Positions 1 to 6,000 of a stretch of 9,952 nt of DNA are shown one piece after another. The position numbers and the translations under genes were made by a program. The stretch is from JBCCSZ01 sp039199225 (GTDB lineage Bacteria > Bacteroidota > Bacteroidia > Chitinophagales > Saprospiraceae), in the NCBI GenBank assembly GCA_039199225.1, contig JBCCSZ010000295.1, forward strand, positions 1-9,952, given 5' to 3'. The first letter of the stretch is position 1. Every line of letters begins with the position of its first letter. The notes below the pieces were generated by a model that saw only the letters and a list, made by a program, of their open reading frames with translations, had not been told where the DNA came from and did not search any database.

Positions 1-665
1 GCAAAAGCTTGGATAAGCTCCTGTAGGCCCTTGCGTTCTGTCAGATTTCCTACGTAGAGCATGAAGTTTTTGGGCAGCTGAAAATGCGCCTTCACCTTTT
101 CAACCTTCTTGCTCGAGGCGGGCTGCCGAAAGGAGAGGCTGATGGTTGGAGGAATAACACTGATTTTCTGTGGATCAATGGCATAGTGATAGAGAATGTC
201 CTCTTTCGTGTTGTCACTTATGGCGATGATGTGATCGGCATTTCGGCAGGCATAACGGCATTTGAGATCGTATATTTTTCGATCGGCCATCGGGTACCAC
301 TCGGGATGTTGCTTAAAAATTAGGTCGTGGATGGTGACGATGCCTTTGATATTTTTTTGTCTTAAGCCCTTTGGGATTTCATGGCTCAGGCCGTGAAAAA
401 TCTGCGTACCGTCTTTGAGCAAGTCCTTGACCATGCCGCTGCTGCGCCAATAAGATTTAAAAGGGTGGGGGCAGGTTCGTGTTTTGATGCGTCCTTTATC
501 CAGGAAAAAAGCTGTATCGGTATTGTTTTGTATACTGGGAGAATACAAATAATATTCGTTTTCGGGAAACCAACGTACTAAGTCGTACAACAAAGCTCGA
601 CTGTAATTACCAAGACCTGAAAAGTTATTGAAAACTCTCTTTGCATCATATCCGATCCGGAGCAT
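1..665 (-). CDS. Glycosyltransferase family 4 (GT-B fold), N-terminal part, cut by left window edge
   Basis: The minus-strand frame opens with ATG at 663-665 and stays open for 221 codons to the window edge, so the C-terminal half is not seen. The protein starts MLRIGYDAKRVF and has the GT-B N-terminal pattern SGLGNYSRALL at residues 16-26, HGLSHEIP at 91-98, TIHDLIF at 111-117, ISDNTKEDI at 149-157, VIPP at 170-173 and the start of the second Rossmann domain, LYVGNLTERKGLQEL, at 203-217. This series is typical of GT4 enzymes of the mannosyltransferase/RfaG type, which are retaining enzymes that transfer a sugar from a nucleotide-sugar donor during LPS, capsule or exopolysaccharide synthesis at the cytoplasmic face of the membrane. 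The EX7E donor-binding motif would lie beyond the edge, so donor and acceptor cannot be assigned. There is no signal peptide or membrane segment. It follows a strong terminator, so it probably has its own promoter. The family call is firm; the specific role is unknown. Confidence 0.9.
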   Translation of the reverse strand, partial: MLRIGYDAKRVFNNFSGLGNYSRALLYDLVRWFPENEYYLYSPSIQNNTDTAFFLDKGRIKTRTCPHPFKSYWRSSGMVKDLLKDGTQIFHGLSHEIPKGLRQKNIKGIVTIHDLIFKQHPEWYPMADRKIYDLKCRYACRNADHIIAISDNTKEDILYHYAIDPQKISVIPPTISLSFRQPASSKKVEKVKAHFQLPKNFMLYVGNLTERKGLQELIQAF

Positions 666-672
666 AGGGGTA

Positions 673-695
673 TAAAATTAGGGAGGGTGAATATA
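673..695 (-). promoter_or_regulatory. Candidate promoter for the glycosyltransferase gene
   Basis: Only 31 bases separate the T-tract of the upstream terminator from the glycosyltransferase ATG, so any dedicated promoter must sit here and reach into the hairpin. Two minus-strand octamers resemble the Bacteroidota -7 element TAnnTTTG: TATATTCA (695 to 688) and TAATTTTA (680 to 673). The first gives a leader of about 16 bases. The second would start transcription almost at the ATG. Neither has a convincing TTG element about 20 bases upstream. Read-through from the upstream gene is the alternative. Confidence 0.22.
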
Positions 696-696
696 C

Positions 697-734
697 AAAA
701 AAACGGAGGTCCGCGAAGAACCCCCGTTTTTTTT
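697..734 (-). terminator. Rho-independent terminator after the EF-G-like gene
   Basis: On the minus strand the RNA would form an 8-bp stem, ACGGGGGU (727-720) with ACCUCCGU (710-703), around a 9-base loop, followed by a run of seven T (703-697). An A-run on the other side (734-727) extends the pairing. One G-U pair exists on the minus strand; on the plus strand the same position is an A-C mismatch. The hairpin is therefore better formed in the direction of the genes. It begins 17 bases after the stop codon of the EF-G-like gene and should end its transcript. Confidence 0.88.
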
Positions 735-751
735 CGTCCGAATCGATGGTA

Positions 752-2878
752 TTAAGCCTCTTGTAGATCGTTTTGGTATTCGTCAATGAGGCGCTTTTGT
801 ATGTCTGGCGTAACAGGGTTGAACTCGGAGAACGTCCGGCTAAACTTGGCCTTACCCTGCGTCAAAGAACGCAAACTAGAGGAGTATTGATACAACTCTG
901 AAAGCGGTACTTTTGCAATAATCTTTTGGTAATGACCTTCAGCGCTCATTCCCATGATCATTGCCCGACGAGTCTGCAAATCTCCCATTACATCCCCCAT
1001 CACTTCATCAGAGCAGAGGACTTCCAGGTCGTAAATGGGCTCCATGAGCTTTGGAGCAGCCTTTTGGAAGCCCGTCTTGAAGGCCGCCGCTGCTGCCAGC
1101 ATAAAGGCCATATCATTGGAATCGACCGCATGCATTTTTCCATCATAGATACATACCCGGATGTTTTGGCAGTAGGAGCCTGTGAGTGGACCTTCCTCCA
1201 TTTTTTGCATAATTCCCTTCTTGATGGCATTGGTATACTTGGCATCAATCGAACCTCCGACGATGCACCACATCAAGACGAGCTTGCCACCCCAGGGCAA
1301 TTCTTCCTCTATTGTATTTTTTACAGAGAGGTCTTCAGGGGCAGCCATGCCCTCATACCAAGGCTCTATGCGCATATGTACTTCGGCAAATTGTCCGGCG
1401 CCACCTGTCTGCTTTTTGTGGCGATAGGACTCGTTGGCTGTCTTGGTGATGGTCTCTCTGTAGGAGATTTTCGGCCGAATAAACTCCATGGAAACATTGT
1501 ATACCTTCTCGATGCGGTATTTGATGATGTCCAAGTGGAGTTGCCCTTGTCCATGTAAGAGCGTTTGCTTCAGCGCCTTGGACTGCTCTAAAATGAGCGT
1601 TGGATCTTCCTCTTGAATTTGGTGGAGTGCCTTGATGAGTTTCTCCATATCGTTTTTGCTGGGCGGATCGACTGCCGTGCGAATACGTGGAGAGGGGAAA
1701 GGAATCGGGGATATTTTCCGATCGTTGCCTTTGATATTGAGGGTATTGTTGGTATGTGAATTCTTGAGCTTGACGGTGACGCCAATGTCTCCGGCGCGCA
1801 ACTCATTGGCAGCGATCCGGTTTTTGCCGTTGGCAATAAAAACTTGGTTGAATCTTTCAGTCGTTCGATTGTTGGCATTGACCAATTCGTCGCCGCTTTT
1901 AAGACTTCCAGAGTATACCTTAAAATAAGAAACCATTCCTACGCGTGGCTCAGAAATGGTTTTATAAATGAATAGAGAGGTTTCTGTGTTTGATTCGCAT
2001 TTTAAGCTGCTGCCATCCTCGAGCTCCGCATCGGGGCGGTCGGCAGGAGAAGGTGCAATGTCATTGATGAAGCCCATAATACGACCACTACCCATGTTGC
2101 GGTCGGCAGAAGCACAGAAGACAGGGTAAAATTCTCCTTGTGCCAGGGCCATTGTAAGCCCTTCCGCCAATTCTTCCTCATTCAGCGTACCTTCTTCGAA
2201 AAACTTTTCCATGAGTTCCTCATCATTTTCCGCAGCTACTTCCACCAATGCATTGTGCATTTCTTGGGCGCGGTTCATTTCCTCCTCTGGAATAGGCAAT
2301 TTCTGTGGGCGTCCACCCCCGTCGGGGAAAGAATAAACGACCATCCGCAGAGCATCTACGATGGCATTGAAGCCAATACCTTGGCGAATGGGGTACTGCA
2401 CAGGAACGACCTTATTGCCGAATCTGGCTTTGGCCTGTTGAAAAGTATTTTCGTAGTCAGCCTTTTCGTTATCCAGGTGGTTGATGACGAAAAGGGTGGG
2501 GGTATTGAATTTTTCGATATATTCCCATAAGATTTCAGTTCCGACCTCGACACCGCTTCTGGCATTGAGCAACATCAGCGCTGTATCGGCAACTTTCATA
2601 GAAGAAACCACCTCACCTACGAAATCATCAGAACCTGGCGTATCGATAATGTTGATCTTTGAATCTTTCCAGTTGGCATGCATCAGCGTACTAAAAATAG
2701 AATTACCTCTCTCTTGCTCGATATTGGTGTAGTCTGAAATAGTAGACTTATCTCCAATTGTTCCGCGTCGGGTTGTTGCTTTGGCTTCGTAGAGCATCGC
2801 TTCGGCAAGAGTCGTCTTTCCGGAGCCCGAATGCCCTAGTAACACAACATTCCTAATGTTCTTTGTGTCGTAGGTCAT
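752..2878 (-). CDS. fusA2: EF-G paralog (EF-G2 type) with degenerate GTPase motifs
   Basis: This 708-residue protein has the full five-domain EF-G layout. Its P-loop is GHSGSGKT (15-22), switch I is ERGNSIFST (56-64), G3 is DTPGSDDF (79-86) and G4 is NHLD (133-136). A G' insertion follows, then domain II (about 300-380), domain III (about 405-470, with HGQGQLHL at 442-449), domain IV (about 470-610, with YRETI, KQTGGAGQF and the tip HAVDSNDMAF) and domain V (about 612-690, with RRAMIMGM). Canonical EF-G has RGITI, DTPGH and NKMD. Here the catalytic His of G3 is Ser83, the G4 Lys is His134 and the switch I Thr is Ser60, while the translocation domains are well kept. From memory, the sequence resembles the Bacteroides thetaiotaomicron EF-G2 (BT2167), reported to support translocation without GTP hydrolysis during carbon starvation. 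By inference this is that paralog and not the housekeeping EF-G. TetM-type ribosome protection is less likely. The start is the only sensible ATG, without a Shine-Dalgarno sequence, and a terminator follows 17 bases after the stop. Confidence 0.93.
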   Translation of the reverse strand: MTYDTKNIRNVVLLGHSGSGKTTLAEAMLYEAKATTRRGTIGDKSTISDYTNIEQERGNSIFSTLMHANWKDSKINIIDTPGSDDFVGEVVSSMKVADTALMLLNARSGVEVGTEILWEYIEKFNTPTLFVINHLDNEKADYENTFQQAKARFGNKVVPVQYPIRQGIGFNAIVDALRMVVYSFPDGGGRPQKLPIPEEEMNRAQEMHNALVEVAAENDEELMEKFFEEGTLNEEELAEGLTMALAQGEFYPVFCASADRNMGSGRIMGFINDIAPSPADRPDAELEDGSSLKCESNTETSLFIYKTISEPRVGMVSYFKVYSGSLKSGDELVNANNRTTERFNQVFIANGKNRIAANELRAGDIGVTVKLKNSHTNNTLNIKGNDRKISPIPFPSPRIRTAVDPPSKNDMEKLIKALHQIQEEDPTLILEQSKALKQTLLHGQGQLHLDIIKYRIEKVYNVSMEFIRPKISYRETITKTANESYRHKKQTGGAGQFAEVHMRIEPWYEGMAAPEDLSVKNTIEEELPWGGKLVLMWCIVGGSIDAKYTNAIKKGIMQKMEEGPLTGSYCQNIRVCIYDGKMHAVDSNDMAFMLAAAAAFKTGFQKAAPKLMEPIYDLEVLCSDEVMGDVMGDLQTRRAMIMGMSAEGHYQKIIAKVPLSELYQYSSSLRSLTQGKAKFSRTFSEFNPVTPDIQKRLIDEYQNDLQEA

Positions 2879-2942
2879 AATCAGTACTGTTAATTTGTTA
2901 AGAAATATATTCAGAAACCTCTATCTCTCTGACTGAGGATGG

Positions 2943-2957
2943 ATTACTGAAAGTAAT
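2943..2957. promoter_or_regulatory. Small palindrome upstream of the EF-G2-like gene, possible operator
   Basis: ATTACT-GAA-AGTAAT is a perfect 6-bp inverted repeat with a 3-base spacer. It overlaps the candidate -7 element of the EF-G2-like gene, 65 bases upstream of its ATG. A dimeric regulator could bind here, or the symmetry may be chance in A/T-rich DNA. No T-run follows, so it is not a terminator. Confidence 0.2.
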
Positions 2958-2979
2958 AAATTAAAAGGAAAGCAACAAA
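2948..2979 (-). promoter_or_regulatory. Candidate promoter for the EF-G2-like gene
   Basis: In the 193-base gap between the protease stop and the EF-G2-like ATG, the minus strand has TTTG (2979 to 2976), then 20 bases, then TACTTTCA (2955 to 2948). This partly matches the Bacteroidota -33 TTTG / -7 TAnnTTTG arrangement and predicts a leader of about 60 bases. A second -7-like octamer, TATATTTC (2909 to 2902), is a better match by itself but has no TTG at the right distance. No terminator hairpin for the protease was found in this gap, so read-through is possible. Confidence 0.25.
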
Positions 2980-3071
2980 GAATCTTTTTGGATTTTTAGT
3001 AGAAATGACCACCAATAGGTTTGTCGTGAGTGTTTTAATTTGGAACTCGGTAGAGAAGGTGAAATATTGTT

Positions 3072-6000
3072 TTACTTCATAACCACCAACTTGGCCGTAT
3101 ATTGATTGGTCTTCGTATTGACTTGCATCAGGTAAGCACCAGCGGGAAAAGCATCGATATTGATGCGATAATTGCCATTACCCATTGCGTCGACGGACTG
3201 GGAAAAATCAGTCAGCAGGCGTCCGCTTAGATCGAACAAACGGAAATTGATTGTTTCGATGCTACTGTAAGGCAATGAAACCTGAATATTGTGTTGCGCA
3301 GGGTTGGGATAAAGCTTCATCGTTTGTTCTGCAGCTGGTTCCCGTAAGTTGGTGGTGATCGTGAGTTCCTGTTCGAAGATACTCTCACTGCAAGCGTTGG
3401 AAGCTTTGAGTTGAACGGTGTAGAAGTCGTTTTTTCGATAATAATGCTGTGGATTAACCTCCAAGCTGGTCTGCCCATCGCCAAAATCCCACCTAAAGTA
3501 GTTGGCATCGGAAGACGCATTGACGAATTCGACCCCTCCGCCATCTTGTTGTTTGAAGGTAAAAGCCGCTTCAGCATTGTCTAAAACGCGTACTCTGTGG
3601 TGCGTTATACTACTACCCACCGGATTTTTTGCCAACAGGCTGATGTTGTAATCGCCTCCGTGCATCAGGATGTGCTGATGAGGCCCCAGCCCTTTGAGGA
3701 TGTCTACGGAGTCATTGTATTCCAAATACCAGGTATATTCGAAGTTGTTATCTCCCAAAGAAGTATTTATCAGGCGGATGGTATCGCCCGGGCAGTTAAA
3801 TTCTTCAACAGCGGGTAAAATATGGAAACCTGCCACAGGCAGATCGCTGGATTCTGCAATGGTGATATTGTCCAGATAAATATTGTTACCGTAGCCGCAT
3901 ATATTGATAAAAGACAGGCTGATCGAGCGGCCTGTGAAAGCAGCTAGTGAAACATTTTCTGTTCGCCAATGCGCAGGCGACTCAGGGCGCCAGCCCCTGT
4001 TTTGTTGGACGGTAGTGGCTAATTTGCGGCCACTTTTATGGTAAATAACCGTATCTCGTTCCGGCTCGCACTGATCGACCACTTTGATTAGTAATTGATC
4101 GGCTGAGTAATTGCCAGGGGCATAAGACAGATCAAATCGAAGCATTGGGTTGCGGCCATCGACCAAATCAACAGCATAAGAAACCAGCTGATCCTGCTCT
4201 CCAACGGCATTGTAACCGTGGTTGTCGACATAGGCGGCGGCAGTTGGTATGCCTTCTGAACCAATCACATTGACATAGGACCAGGTGATTTCGTCGTCGG
4301 GATTGATGATTTGCCAATTATCGGATTCATCTGTTCCGTAATCGTCAAAATTTTCTTGTATCGGAATGGGGTATCCGCTGCTGAGTTGGATGAAGTTGGA
4401 GGATGTTTCCAGGGTATCTGTTCCGAAAGTATTGGCTGTAATCAGCTTGACCTGATAGCTTCCCTGCCGATTAAAAAGTACGGTCGGATTAGAGGAAGTA
4501 GCGGAGCTGCCATTGATAAACTGTACGTCCGATGGGGAGAATTCCCAATGCCAGGAAGTTGGCGAATTAAAGGAATTGTCAAAAAAGCGAACAGCCTGCC
4601 CTACACAATCTTGTGATCGGTCAAAGGTGAAATTTGTAACTGGCGGTGCATTGCGCTCGAATAAACCTATGTTGTCAATAGCAAGATCGGCTGAGAAGGC
4701 CGAGCCGGTATTTGCTGTGAAGCGAATGTTGACTTTCCGTCCACTAAAGGCACTGAGATCAATCTCTGGCGATTTCTTCCAACTATTCCCCTGCTTGCCA
4801 ACCAATGGAAACATGATGTGATCTCGCCATTTCTCACCATCAAACAATCCAATGTTCAGCTGTCCGATGTCCTGTCCATGCATATGGTACCAAAAGGTTA
4901 GAATAGGATGCTCGATATTGGTCAGGTCGAAGCAAGGGCTCATCAGAACAGCTTGTTTGTTAAAGCAGCTATTCGAGCTTTCCAGATAGAGGTATTTACC
5001 GTCTTCCGTTCCTGTGTTTTGGTCTGTCTCCGGGCCGGTTCCGTTGGAAGGTGTTGCTCCATTGTGGACCCGCCAATCGATGTTGTCTTCTGCCTGACCA
5101 TCCAGATTGGTCCAGCCATTTTCCAACGGGCAGTGGCTATTACAGGATGCAGCTGGATTGCAATTTTCGAATTGATCGAAATTCTCGAAATAGGGTAGGC
5201 TGTATGCTACGCTTTCTTCTACGAACAACTCGAAATGGGCCGTATCGTTGTAGGTGGCTTCATCCGATGGCATATCTGTCCAGACTTTGATCTGGTAACT
5301 GCCGGGTTCGGAAAGGTTCAGTCTTTGATTGAACGTGTAGTGAATGGTCGTTGTCGGAATTAAGGTGCCTGTGAACGATTCGCTGACGATTTCTTCTTGA
5401 TTCACTTGATAATGAAGCTGGAAATCTCTTTGCTTGTTCGAGCCATTGTTCGAAATGTTGACGCCCACTTGTTGTGTTTCATCGGCGCAATTGGTAATGA
5501 TGGGGTAGGAAGGTGACTGAATGCTTTGTATACTCAGATCATTTTCTGCCAGGCAGGTCGTGAGTACATGTGGATCAAAGATCGCAACAGAACGCTGGCT
5601 TTTCGCCCCGTTGGTGTAAACCGCCTGAACTGCGTACCAATTGCGGAAGTTCGTGTTGTCGATGCTGATGTCTGCAATATTTCCTGGAACGGCCAGGATG
5701 CTGTCCATGTATTCGTCTCCCAATCGGTAGACAATGTACTCGTTGGCTTCCTCAACGGCATCCCAGCCCAATCGGGTAAAGCCAGGACAAACCTCCAGTA
5801 TCTGCAAATTTTGTGGTACAGGAACAATGTCAAAAGCTTCAATGCTTTGACTGATAAGCCCATTTCTTTGCAGGCGAATCATGCCCTTGCCAGAATCCGT
5901 CTGCGGTACTTCCCAATCGAATTGCTGGTTGCCGTTGGCTACCACAGCTACCAGCTCCCAGGAGGCTCCCAAATCATCGGAGAATTCAATGCGGATGGGC

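Noticed and set aside
84..581. Two short plus-strand frames (84-323 and 381-581) that could be small genes
   Set aside because: The minus strand here is one continuous glycosyltransferase frame running off the left edge, with clear GT4 motifs across both intervals.
926..1558. Plus-strand open frame of 210 codons antisense to the EF-G2-like gene
   Set aside because: It lies wholly within a well-conserved EF-G coding region, its translation shows no recognisable domain or start context, and minus-strand codon structure explains its openness.
752..2878. Tetracycline-resistance ribosome protection protein (TetM/TetQ type)
   Set aside because: TetM-type proteins keep the canonical GTPase motifs (DTPGH, NKxD). 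The altered motifs and overall sequence fit Bacteroidota EF-G2 better, and no mobile element is near.
2879..3071. Possible terminator for the protease gene in the 193-base gap
   Set aside because: Only a weak ACC/GGT pairing near 3010-3020 was found and no adjacent T-run, so no intrinsic terminator can be supported.
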